Made by a program: the position numbers and the translations under genes
Shown: piece after piece, positions 27,824 to 38,234 of the stretch
Layout: each line of letters begins with the position of its first letter
Numbering within the stretch: the stretch's first letter is position 1
Notes under the pieces: model-generated
What the model was told of the DNA's origin: nothing
The model's input: only the letters and a program-made list of their open reading frames with translations
Databases searched by the model: none
NCBI GenBank assembly: GCA_022495005.1
Contig: JAGYXB010000825.1
Location: 6,882,001 to 6,946,000 of the forward strand
Direction of reading: 5' to 3'
Length of the DNA: 64,000 bases
Source: Rhyacophila brunnea
Taxonomy: Eukaryota > Arthropoda > Insecta > Trichoptera > Rhyacophilidae

Positions 27824-29071
27824 CAGAAGGACCTCGACTTTCGCACATAATTGGTTCCTGAAAGTGTGTGCGGATGTTAAATGTTCGAAAGTAGAGGGAA
27901 GTAAAAAAAAAAATTAAATTGTGTGTATTTTAAAATATTTATTTATCAAGTAAATATAAGATGTTTAAGTGGGGTTTGCGGGTGTTTCCCTTAAAAAGTT
28001 ATCAAGAGTTAACTGTTTGCCACTCTTATTTTAAATAACACGAAATGTAAAGTGAACCAATCTTTAAATATTAACGCAGTAACCCAGGCTTTTTTATTTG
28101 ATTACCAAATGACTGGAAGCAATTCTTTCAATGCTCTGGGATTTTCTGGTTGATAAATTAACACTGGGCATCAATTTTAAATCACCAGCTAAGTTTCCAT
28201 CAAGAAGCAATGTCAATCGGTTTTTAGAAGGTTTATGCCCAGGGGCTACTGATTCTTCCTTAGATAAGAATGTATGACTAGGCATTTTTTTCCAAAATAA
28301 ACCTGTCTCATCTAGATTAAATATTTGGCTAGAGGAACATTCTCCATTTTCAATTATTTTGGATAATGAGGAAATAAATTCTTTTGCAGCATCTTTATCC
28401 GCATCGGCCGATTCTCCAGTGAATTTAATATTATGAAAAGAAAACCTCATTTTAAAATTGTTAAACCAACCGTCACTTGCTTGAAAAATTGTGTTAGAAT
28501 CTTCTTTTAATCTAGCCTTCCAATCTTTGTGCAAACTAAGAAAGAGCCTTCGCTTGAATAATTGAAATACTCAGAGGGACATCTTTTTGATGTTGGTCAT
28601 CGATCCATGATGACAAAGATTTTTCCATTTCATCCATAACTATGCTGTGTCTTTTGGAAACAATCTTTAAAGATATATTTCCACAATTATCACAACATAT
28701 CGTAGACCTTATTGTATCATACGAACATCCGATTGATGCAAAAGATTCACCGCTATCAGAACGTCTAATAATTTCCATCTTTGTCTCGATTGTGTGAAGT
28801 TTATGAGTCCTTGATTTCTTTTTGTTCGTATCAACACTGCAGTTTTTCCGTTTCTCACTCATGTTTATAAATTTTTAGGGTGAAATATTTGAAATGAATA
28901 AAATTAGCAAAACGCACAACACAACACGCCTGTACGCGTTCCTGCGCAAGACTAAACCTATCCTAGCTAGCTCACAAAGCGCTTGTAAGCGAGCGAGAGG
29001 GGGATAGCGCAATGTTTAAAAAAAACGATTTTTTTTAAATGTGCGAAATAGCGAAAGTCAAGGTCCGCCTG
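27824..29071 (-). mobile_element. Tigger-like DNA transposon, 1.25 kb, broken
   Basis: Ends are CAGAAGGACCTCGACTTTCG at the left and the complement of CAGGCGGACCTTGACTTTCG at the right, flanked by TA at 27822-27823 and 29072-29073. The - strand transposase occupies 28094-28862 in two frames. The element is complete at its ends, so it moved as a unit, but its gene is too short to encode a full DDE domain. Confidence 0.9.
28094..28862 (-). pseudogene. Tigger-like (pogo, CENPB/DDE_1) transposase, frameshifted
   Basis: The first part (28536-28862, starting MSEKRKNCSVD) holds a CENPB-like helix-turn-helix: HKLHTIETKMEIIRRSDSGE, then FASIGCSYDTIRSTI. A one-base frame change near 28535 leads to the second part (28094-28534), with WFNNFKMRFSFHNIKFTGES of the second DNA-binding domain and IFNLDETGLFWKKMPS around the first catalytic aspartate. 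The remaining DDE residues are missing, since the frame ends after about 55 more residues. It cannot be active as it stands. Confidence 0.9.
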
Positions 29072-29073
29072 TA

Positions 29074-29760
29074 CAGAATCCTATATTTTGTCGAAAAGTT
29101 TGTATAAATAAATACCTATGTACTTAAATGAAAGGCAAATGACAATTTATTATTGTATTTATACTTTGAGAAGGCCTATTAATAATATATACCCTGTCCC
29201 GTGGAGGTCCATATACTCACTGATTTATATTAAAAATACTGACAACTGTAACGAATAGTGCTAGTGTCGCAATGTGAGGTACGCGAGTTATTACTTCTCA
29301 GAATCGCCGCACCTCAAGTTATAGTTGTAGTGTCTATGTACCTATAGAAAAATTTATGTGACAAGCTAAAAATAGCTGACAAAGCTACGAAAAACCTACT
29401 GTTAATCTTTACACCTACCTACATTTATGTAAAATTTACATATTTGGTGATAATGGATATACTAGATATAAATTGTCATTATGCATGCTCTTATAAATTT
29501 AATAAAATGTTTAAAAAATATACTTTCATGTTTGAGGTATCAATCTTTATTGGAATCAATTTTTTCAAATTCTCCAGTTCTAATTGTTGTAGGTTTTTTC
29601 TGCAATTAAATCTTGATAACCACGTAACCGAATGTTTGGTGGATAATATTTATAAATCTTATATCAATATAAAGTTTTACTTTATTATAATAAATTTGTA
29701 ACAATACCTTTTTTATATCCTGATATTATGTACTCCTAAATAAAACTGTATAAAATGTTC
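29074..29760. other. AT-rich, no gene seen
   Basis: No coding sequence or repeat boundary that I can support. Confidence 0.4.
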
Positions 29761-30084
29761 GATTTTTATTTATATCCCTTATCAACAATCCACTCACAAC
29801 CAGTGACAATATTGAAAAAGTATACACGCATATGGTTGAAATTGCATGTAAAAAATCCAAGGTTTGTGAAGTCACAAGGTACCTACCAGCGTTTATTACA
29901 ATAAACAACTTCTTTTGTAGTTTATGAATGCCATACTTGTTTCGGGGAAAAATTCTAATTGTGTATTTTTGTTTGAATTGCGACCTTTTGTGTTATGTGA
30001 CCGCTCATTTAAAAATACCTATTCTCTGATATAACGATCGAATTCATTCGGTCCCGTCTTCCTCGTAATAACTAAGTTTGACTG
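29760..30084. mobile_element. Tigger/pogo-type MITE, truncated copy C
   Basis: The right half only. It ends CGTAATAACTAAGTTTGACTG followed by TA and shares the interior phrases around CATATGGTTGAAATT and AACAACTTCTTTTGTAGTTT with copies A and D. The left end is lost. Confidence 0.75.
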
Positions 30085-30940
30085 TAGTTGGAAAAGAAAA
30101 TGAAAGCCTTTTTTTGTAATAAAAAAATGTATTAAACAGCTCTTATCATACTTATTTTACATATTATTTATTACATGAACATTGTTTTTTTTTTTTTAAA
30201 TGTTAGAGACTTGGAATGCAAAAGTATTTCATCGAAACACCAAGCAATCGCCCAGAAAGAGAAAGACGTGTGATAGAATTCCACTCGTTCCAATGTTTTT
30301 TCTATGAGGATGTTTCTGAGATTTTTTTAATGAGAAACTACTTTCTGAAAATGTGTAGATTATTCTAGTCATAAATAAAGATGACAAAATATTAAAATTA
30401 TTCACTAGTAAAAGAATGTCACATTTAGAACATAGTGTAACTCTAGACGGCTTCTATAAATCAAATTTAGTAATGATTATTATGTTGATTCACAATATAA
30501 AAACGGCAGCCATCTGATAGAATTTGAAAAAAACGTCCTTAGGAATCGTGAGTATTGGGAAATATCTGGGTCGATAGCTTGCTGTTCAGAGCAGTAACCT
30601 GGCAATCAAAAGATATAATACATATTGACACCTCCTACGTAAAAAGTTGGAACCGTGTTTTTGGCTATTTCGACTTGATTGCCTTTTATTAAACAATTTT
30701 AAAGATAATCGAAAAATTACGATTCCTGCATTAAAAATTATTAATGTGGTGTCATTAAAATCGTACTACTGAAAAGTACCATTTAGCAGTTCCAACCTTA
30801 TACGTACTGGGTGTAGATATATTCAAAGTCCAATATCTAAAAAATTCCTAATAGTTATGTTTTCAAAGTTTTTCCAAATAACTTGATTTTAAATTGTTTC
30901 TTTGTGGACGTATTTTGTTCAATACATTAAATTAAAGTAT
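30085..30940. other. AT-rich, no gene seen
   Basis: A poly-T run near 30187-30198 and AT-rich sequence. No supported feature. Confidence 0.4.
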
Positions 30941-30944
30941 TTCA

Positions 30945-31110
30945 TGATGTCGTGGGTACCAGGTTGGAATCCTGGGTCTGACAAATACACATTGTTTTTC
31001 AATTTGTGTTTGGAGTCAAGAGTATAGGTTGAGCAGGTGGCCAATATCGATTTCTCGTAAAAATAAGAATCAATGAATACAAACTTCCACTTTGTGGAGG
31101 CCCATTCAAA
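30945..31110 (+). repeat. 5'-truncated SINE copy
   Basis: Starts at the B-box region (GTACCAGGTTGGAATCCTGG) and keeps the body, ending at TGTGGAGGCCCA without the palindromic tail. It lies just beyond the 3' end of the C9orf78-like gene. Confidence 0.8.
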
Positions 31111-31283
31111 AGAATAAAAATCATATTTATTCTCAAGCCCACAGACACTATTTCATTACACCAGGATGGTATTTAACTATAAAGATCTGATAATCTTTTA
31201 AAGTACGCCTTCTGTGTTCATGATTTAGTGATTACAAAAAATATTATTTTTGTACAAATATAGGGAATTCCGTTAAAATAAAT

Positions 31284-32222
31284 TCAATATCTTCTAAATT
31301 GCTTTTTGAATTTTTCGTAATGGTAATCGTCGGTCGCCCTTTCCCCCTTGTCTTTTTTATTTTGCTTATTTGGAGGGCCTGGTTCTTTTTCTGGCGGCAC
31401 TCCGATTGCCGGCCGTTTAATCTCCGGCTTCTCTTCAGGCACGGGTTTTTTCCTCCTCGGCACATCAGTATCAATATTAAACCTATTATGCTGAACGAAA
31501 TTAACGGCCATATTTGTCGGTACGAACTGCGAAGGACCGTCTTGTTTATTTTTTCTCTCCCACAAAAGTCGTAATTTTGCGTCCTCCGTGGCTTCAATGT
31601 TTTTAATTTTGGCATCAATGCCTAAATCTACTTCAGGAATACCACTGAGCATTTGATTGGATAACATTTCTTCTGATCTGTGAGCTGAAGAATGTCTTAG
31701 ATGATCAGGTAACGATTGCAAGGCCGCCTCTTCAGGGGATAAATATTTATTTGGATCAGTTGTATCCTTAATGGCGTCATCTGCACCTTTTCTTTTTGCC
31801 AATTGTTCATCGATATACTTCATCATTTCTTCGTCTTCATCACGTTTGTTAGTTTCTGCCGAAAATTGCGTCCCTATTCCAGTATCGTAGGCATCGCCGA
31901 CCTGTTTAACTTTACCACTTTTTAAGGCTTTCATGTTTATCATTCCGCCAGATTTAACTTTGAAAGGGTCTTTGCATGTCAGTTCTTCTTCTACGGAAAT
32001 CTTTTGACCGACTGCCAGCCCTACGACGCTTACGCCATTCGGGCGTTTGCGCAGTTTCTGCACTGCTTTTGTTTCTTCAAGTTTCGCGATAAAATCTTTC
32101 TCACTTTCGGAATCACTGTTTTCAGGGGATGATTTATATCTTTTTCTAGTTGGTTTGCGTTTGAACTGCTTAAATGTAACTTTCTCTGGTGGAGAATCGC
32201 TGGGTGAGTCTTCGTTTTCCAT
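31284..32222 (-). CDS. C9orf78/TLS1-like spliceosome-associated protein, one exon
   Basis: Homologue of human C9orf78 (HCA59) and fission yeast Tls1, nuclear proteins that act with the spliceosome. The frame is intact for 312 residues (human 289). I place the start at the ATG at 32222 (MENEDSPSDSPPEK). The open frame reaches further, to a TTG at 32243, but that is not an ATG. Features in order: an acidic, Ser-rich N-terminus with a basic KRKPTRKRYKS patch, a conserved central region (VGDAYDTGIGTQFSAETNKR), a Hep_59-family core with LSPEEAALQSLPDHLRHSS, a lysine/proline-rich linker, and the conserved C-terminus DDYHYEKFKKQFRRY, which in the human protein is nearly the same. There are no introns and no close neighbour on the same strand. 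Spliceosome function is known for the family, not shown here. Confidence 0.95.
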   Translation of the reverse strand: MENEDSPSDSPPEKVTFKQFKRKPTRKRYKSSPENSDSESEKDFIAKLEETKAVQKLRKRPNGVSVVGLAVGQKISVEEELTCKDPFKVKSGGMINMKALKSGKVKQVGDAYDTGIGTQFSAETNKRDEDEEMMKYIDEQLAKRKGADDAIKDTTDPNKYLSPEEAALQSLPDHLRHSSAHRSEEMLSNQMLSGIPEVDLGIDAKIKNIEATEDAKLRLLWERKNKQDGPSQFVPTNMAVNFVQHNRFNIDTDVPRRKKPVPEEKPEIKRPAIGVPPEKEPGPPNKQNKKDKGERATDDYHYEKFKKQFRRY

Positions 32223-32249
32223 GTTATTTAACACTTTTGACAACTAAAA

Positions 32250-33500
32250 ATAACCTCACCGATTGTTTGACAATGAAAAGCAATAATGGTAGCACGTGAT
32301 ACCCAAGTATATATTATCAATATCAATTGAGTCGATATAAAATAATGACGTTATGTAGACTGCAAATCCCTAAATCTGAAGACATTAATTTTGATGTAAA
32401 TTAAATTATTTCCATTTATGGAGGCAAACACAAAAATAGCGCGATTTTGACAGTTGACACTGACAGCCATAGATAATCTGGCCATCAGTCTATCTATGGT
32501 AGGTTGCCAGGCTATAGATAATATTTAATATAAAACCTCCATATTAAGTCTATCAAATTTATTCATAAAAATCATTTTCATTCCATATAATCATCAAGAT
32601 CATAAATTAACTAGACATCGTCTATTAGTATGCTTGGGTGGCGGGTTCGAACCCATGACTGCTCAAAAAAAATGGGTGTTGTTCTTTCAATGCGTATTTA
32701 TTCTTAGATAATTTATAGGAAACCTACGTTTACAGAAAACAATCCATAAAGATGTAAGCATCCTTAGATCTGCAAACTAGCGGCTTATAATTCTATGATT
32801 CACCAGTTGGTTAGTGTCCCTATGAATAAAGACGATTTGGATAACGAATTGAATATTTTTAATTACCTACTATGCCTTCGCTTTTTTGTATAAGTACTTA
32901 GATAAATTCAATATTATTAAACATATTGCTTTAAATAACGAATATACAACATTGATGGTTCTTCAATTACTTTGCCAGATTAACATTTTATACTAATTTC
33001 AAAGATCCAAATCACTACTGTAGGTCCTTACCTACCATGGAAATATTTCAGATAAAATCTATCAAGAGATCAAAAATTATAGCGTAATGTTGCATTTAAA
33101 ATTCATTTAGGCATACATTTGAAAAACAGTAAAGATAGAATCAATAAATTTGATAGGTGGAATCTAAATTGACGTGTAAAACATGTACATCTTCATATGC
33201 AGGGACACGCATTTTAATTATTCTGTTAATACTTTGGACGCGGAAGACTCACACGGCGCGTAATGACCAGGCGGCCGATCAATGTAATTAACGTGCATTT
33301 TAAAGGGGGCAATTAAAATCTCATTATCTATTCAGCAGCGAATGCGTTAAAGAGTGTCACTTGGCCTATGGATACCATTGCACACTGGTTAGTGTAGCAA
33401 TGCTAATATAAGTACCTGATAGAATTTTAATTATATTATTAAGTAGTAATTATTGTACCTAATTTTTATTAACAAGCATAATATGAGGCTGTTAGTTTCA
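32250..33500. other. Intergenic, repeat debris only
   Basis: No gene seen. At 32626-32670 a B-box-like GGCGGGTTCGAACCC remains from a tRNA or SINE, but no complete tRNA fold can be drawn around it. Confidence 0.4.
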
Positions 33501-33510
33501 AAGTGGGTAA

Positions 33511-34115
33511 TGAGATCCCCGGGGTTCCAGCGGCTAGCTCAGGAGTCCATCGAACCCCGGATTCACAAAAAAGAGAAATTCAAACGGTTGGAGTGTAAAT
33601 AAAACACAGTCCTTCGTGCTCGTAACGTGATATTGTTTATATTTTACATTTTTAGTTTTACAAATTATATTTGGGATTTTTACAGTGGTAGTCGTCAGGT
33701 CCGTACCTATCGGAAAGGGGACGCTTACTAACATCCTTTTTTCTTTTCTTTTTAAATTCCTCGTACCGACGCCATCCAGCAAAAAAAGGACTCTCGTGAT
33801 TGGCCAAATTTTATCGCGTGATCTTTGATTCGGCGAATCACGAGCCTGACCCTGGCGCCGGCGCGCGAGGATTTCACGCACAATGCGCGGCAAAATTTAT
33901 TATATTTAAATCCTTATATTTAGTCTTAAAATTATCTCTTTCATCCATCATCATTTTTACTTTTTAAATTAAAAAGAAATACTTACGTGGTTGAGCAAGG
34001 AATCAGATTAGATGTTTTATGAAGCCGTTTCTAGAGGTCAGGGTTACGTTTCGACTTAAGCTACTAAATGATTATTTTACACCGGGAGAAGCCCGCCTGT
34101 AACAGGGGTGTATCA
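33511..34115 (-). repeat. 3' LTR
   Basis: About 605 bp and nearly identical to 36757-37367. A few single-base and short indel differences (for example an extra AGAG near 33572 and a 7-base ATTTTCTTA-region difference near 36895) show that insertion was not very recent or that the LTRs have recombined. Confidence 0.92.
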
Positions 34116-36756
34116 TTCGCCCCATCTGGATTAAAGTCGAAAGGTACGCCCTGATCTCATCGGCCACCCATCCAATTCCTTGTTCATCCGTTAAGTACAT
34201 GGCATGATTAACAGTTTATAAAAGAATTCAACTACAATCTAACTATTCTAACATAAAACTCTATACTTTAGCTCTATTTTTTATTATTTTCTATATTTAT
34301 TTTGGATTATTATTTTCAGCTCAAAGCAATGCTTTCGCGATACTTTTGAATAGGTCAGAGTTTGATTTAATTTCAGTGTAGTACATTTATTTTGTGTTAC
34401 TTTGTTTTAATTAGGTTTTCTTGTTATTTTATTCGTTTTTATTAGTCAGCGGAGGGGTCGCGGAGCTATAGTCTTTGACTCTCGCGCTTTCCAATCTTTC
34501 TTTTGTATTCCTAGGGGCTACATTTGTAGACGTTTGGCCCTCGTTCGGAATTATTATTTCGTGTTATGTTTTTCTTCTTCTGGTGCAATAGGAGCGTACC
34601 TCGTTTGGCGTCGTCTGCCTTTGCAACCAGGGCGTGGTAGTGGCGTTACTATTGAGCCAGGCTCGTTCCGAGCAGCGGATATCTTTCTGTGGAAAGTTTT
34701 CCACTGATCTGCTGGTCTCTGGAGTATCACCTCATAGATGGACAGGTACTGTGTCTCCATCTGTTCCTATTACTGCGGGCAAGGCATCGTATAGCGGTAC
34801 AACGGCCAGGCTCGTTGACGGCGGCACGGCTCTCCCACAGGTAATAGGATGGATGTTTACAATAAGTATCCTTTTCCCTTTCTTTTTTTTTTATAGATGG
34901 TTACACTTCGGAAGTACCTCTTGTTGTTTCACGATATCTTTCAGGCGTCACGTCCCTAGTCTCTCCATGAACCTGCGCGAGAAAGGAGAGTGCGCACTCT
35001 CCACACCATCAAGCTTTGGTATCATGAATTTTCGGCTACGCTGCCTTTGGATGCGCTTACTTCGAGAGGTGGCTCCCTTTGTGCTTCCAAATTGTCTTCA
35101 TCTGTATTTATTCTTTCTCTTTCTTTAGTAATTTATTCGTTCATTAGACTTCCTGTACTTTAAATTTATTCGAGTTTACTTTATTAATTGCTCCTACCCC
35201 ATACATTAAATAGCTACTAATTTTATATAAAATCTTCCCATTGTACTTATGGTACTTACTATCACATTTAATATTTTACCCTAATACCCATAATTATTTT
35301 GCAACATTGTATTGACTGTATAAATCACATTGATATTAAAAATTGAAATATTCCACCCTCTCATTATATTTATTTCTGAATCAGTACACTTAAAACTGTG
35401 TAGTTAACTTTATTTTTAGTGAAACCCATTTTATTTAAAAAAAAATTGTTGTTTCGTTTTACGCGCCCGACATCCTATTCCAAAGGCGCGCCGCGCCGAT
35501 TTACGGTGCCTCTCACGTTTTATTATTATTATTTTTTTTTTTATTATTGAAACCCCGTTGAGAAATTTACGGCTTATTGACTCATTTTTTTTTTTTTTTA
35601 TCACAAGCATACAATCTCTACTTTCATCCTTTTATACCTAATTTTAACTTATTATTAAAATTTAACATAACAACTAACACTTTGTCGAATGATGCCTTAT
35701 TATTCCCGTTCCGTTTTCGCTGTGTTAAATTTACGATTGGTAATTTGTAAAGAAATAATAGTGACGGTCGTATACTATTTTCCTCGTTTCTCTTTGGATT
35801 CAAATTATTAACACGGCGTAACTTTGAAACAGGTTTCGCGCTACTGTAGAATATCGTCTTTCCCGTTTATAAAATTGTTTGCGATTTTCAATGTTAATGT
35901 TTTCGAATTCATTCATATTTACTTTATTTGAACGGAAAGAATTGGCGTCACTTTGCGGAGCGTTATTTTTAAAACTAGAATGTACATTTTTCTTACTAAC
36001 GAACTTAAGATTATAGGGCTCAGAAAGTGGGTCCTTAATTAACTTTTTATCCGTAATTAGAAGAATTTCCGGATATTTACGATTATTATCTTCACTTTTA
36101 ACTACACTGTTTACACTGAAACTTCCAACAGCAACTCGGCGTTCACCCTTGACTAGAGGGTTGGCGACTGGTCCTGCTTCATCTCCTCGTGGTCGAGCCT
36201 GCGCCCGTACAGCTTCTTCGATTCATCTCAGCTTGCGCGCCTTCTCAGCCCTCTTGTGAGGCTCCCTAGCCTCGCGTTTCCTTTTTCTCTCCTCACCGAA
36301 CATCCCGTGGTCGACTAGGGTACACATGTTAGTGATACCCTAGGAAAATCGGCATTTTGCTCGCCGTTTTTCGTCGTGAGTGGGCCGTGGCCTCTACGAG
36401 CCCTCCTCGCTGGATACCGTCGATGATGTGTCTGGTCTCCATAGGTGGGATTTGTGCAGCCATTCGTCGTACTGGAGACGCGCTGGTGCTACGGTCTCCA
36501 GCACGACGCTAGGCGCGGTCAGCTCCGTATGTGGACTGTCTTCGAACACCAGAGGGCCCTCCCGGTTTGATGTTGGAGACAGCACTTCTTCTTCGATAAG
36601 GGTTACGTCGGAGTCCGCTTTTTAGTTAACCATTTCTTGGTTGTTCCGGCTCCTGGATCGTAAACTTTTATTTAGCGTTCGCGGGCGTAAATTTTATTTC
36701 GCGGGTTCGGAAGAATCCATGCGATTCTTCGAGCTTCACGTTGCCAAGGGCGCCAT

Positions 36757-37367
36757 TGAGATCCCCGGGGTTCCAGCGGCTAGCTCAGGAGTCCATCGAA
36801 CCCCGGATTCACAAAAAAAAAATTCAAACGGTTGGAGTGTAAATAAAACACAGTCCTTCGTGCTCGTAACGTGATATTGTTTATATTTTACATTTTCTTA
36901 ATTTTTAGTTTTACAAATTATATTTGGGATTTTTACAGTTGTAGTCGTCAGGTCCGTACCTATCGGAAAGGGGACGCTTACTAACATCCTTTTTTCTTTT
37001 CTTTTTAAATTCCTCGTACCGACGCCATCCAGCAAAAAAAGGACTCTCGTGATTGGCCAAATTTTATCGCGTGATCTTTGATTCGGCGAATCACGAGCCT
37101 GACCCTGGCGCCGGCGCGCGAGGATTTCACGCACAATGCGCGGCAAAATTTATTATATTTAAATCCTTATATTTAGTCTTAAAATTATCTCTTTCATCCA
37201 TCATCATTTTTACTTTTTAAATTAAAAGAAATACTTACGTGGTTGAGCAAGGAATCAGATTAGATGTTTTATGAAGCCGTTTCTAGAGGTCAGGGTTACG
37301 TTTCGACTTAAGCTACTAAATGATTATTTTACACCGGGAGAAGCCCGCCTGTAACAGGGGTGTATCA
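36757..37367 (-). repeat. 5' LTR
   Basis: About 611 bp. On the - strand it begins TGATACACCCCTGTTACAGG and ends CCGGGGATCTCA, directly before the primer-binding site. Confidence 0.92.
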
Positions 37368-37371
37368 GTAA

Positions 37372-38234
37372 CCTCCATATTCCTCCATTTTGAGAAAATT
37401 GCAAAAAACCGTCAAGCACAGTTAGGATTGCAAATAGAATATTTTCTTTTTTGCAAACATATTATTAATTAACAGTTCGAAAAACTGAATAGCAAAATAA
37501 AATGTTATTAACGTCAATTATTAAAAAATCATAATGTTAGTCCTATAATATAAAACATGGCAGCTGATAAATATAAATGACTAACTTATGTAATCAGGCC
37601 AACAACAAACAGATGGATTTGATATTTTTTGAATGTAGGTACATATGATGGAAAAGTAGGTATATTCACTATTAGGTAATTTTTAAAGGAATATTACAAT
37701 AAATTCTGTTGTGAAACCATGCCTACTGTTCTTTATTGCTTACAATAAATACAGTAATGCATTATTCAATAGGAAGAAAATAAATAAGAGGTTACTTATT
37801 GTCATTTTTTTGTGTTAAAATGCTTAATAGAATATATTATTATTAACCAACTCAGTCCAAAGGTTAAAAGCCGACTGTGCGCATAAACAATCACTTATTA
37901 TTCAAGCCTGTGATAAAATTTTCTTGATTAAGAAATAGACACATATGATAATATTTTATTTAGTTGTTTTCTTTAACTATAATAGGTGTAACGTGTTTCA
38001 TAACATGTATTTTCAATAAACAATTAAGTAAATAAAATTACAGCACATATTTTATGGCTGCAACTTTAAAAAATGTAAATTATTGTATGGTCTTCTTTAT
38101 TTTTGTTGTATAAACAAGTTTTTGAATTCATAATAATTATTATTTTCCATTAGGATTGTGAATTGTGCTCAGACAGCAAGTTTAGTAATTTGTTACTGCA
38201 TGTAAAGCAGATTAATAGGTAAGACCACATAGAA
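37372..38234. other. 5' flank of the malate synthase gene
   Basis: AT-rich. A stretch at 38153-38218 is preceded by TTAG and followed by GTAAGA, so it could be an untranslated exon with its own donor. No coding sequence is seen. Confidence 0.3.

Larger units (their letters stand above)
33507..37371 (-). mobile_element. LTR retrotransposon, internally deleted, 4-bp target duplication
   Basis: Two direct LTRs (33511-34115 and 36757-37367) are flanked outside by GTAA on both sides (33507-33510, 37368-37371). On the - strand the LTR runs TGATACACCCCTG ... CCCCGGGGATCTCA. One base inside the 5' LTR (36756) follows TGGCGCCCTTGGCAACG, a primer-binding site of the common TGGCGCC type. Next to the 3' LTR is a purine-rich AGATGGGGCGAA. 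Only 2.6 kb separates the LTRs, with short open pieces (36394-36585 and 34554-34760 on -) and no recognisable reverse transcriptase. The 4-bp duplication favours Ty3/Gypsy, but the class is not proven. Confidence 0.9.

Noticed and set aside
31244..31618. 124-codon - strand frame overlapping C9orf78
   Set aside because: Out-of-frame shadow of the conserved C9orf78 coding sequence.
32222..32243. Longer start for the C9orf78-like protein at 32243
   Set aside because: The codon at 32243-32241 is TTG, not ATG. The first in-frame ATG is at 32222, giving MENEDSP as the N-terminus.
34634..35128. 164-codon + strand frame inside the LTR element
   Set aside because: It is opposite to the element's own strand as judged by the primer-binding site, has no protein-family features, and overlaps the better - strand frame at 34554-34760.
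33511..37367. Large tandem duplication as the explanation of the two 600-bp repeats
   Set aside because: The TG...CA-type ends, primer-binding site and GTAA target duplication identify them as LTRs.
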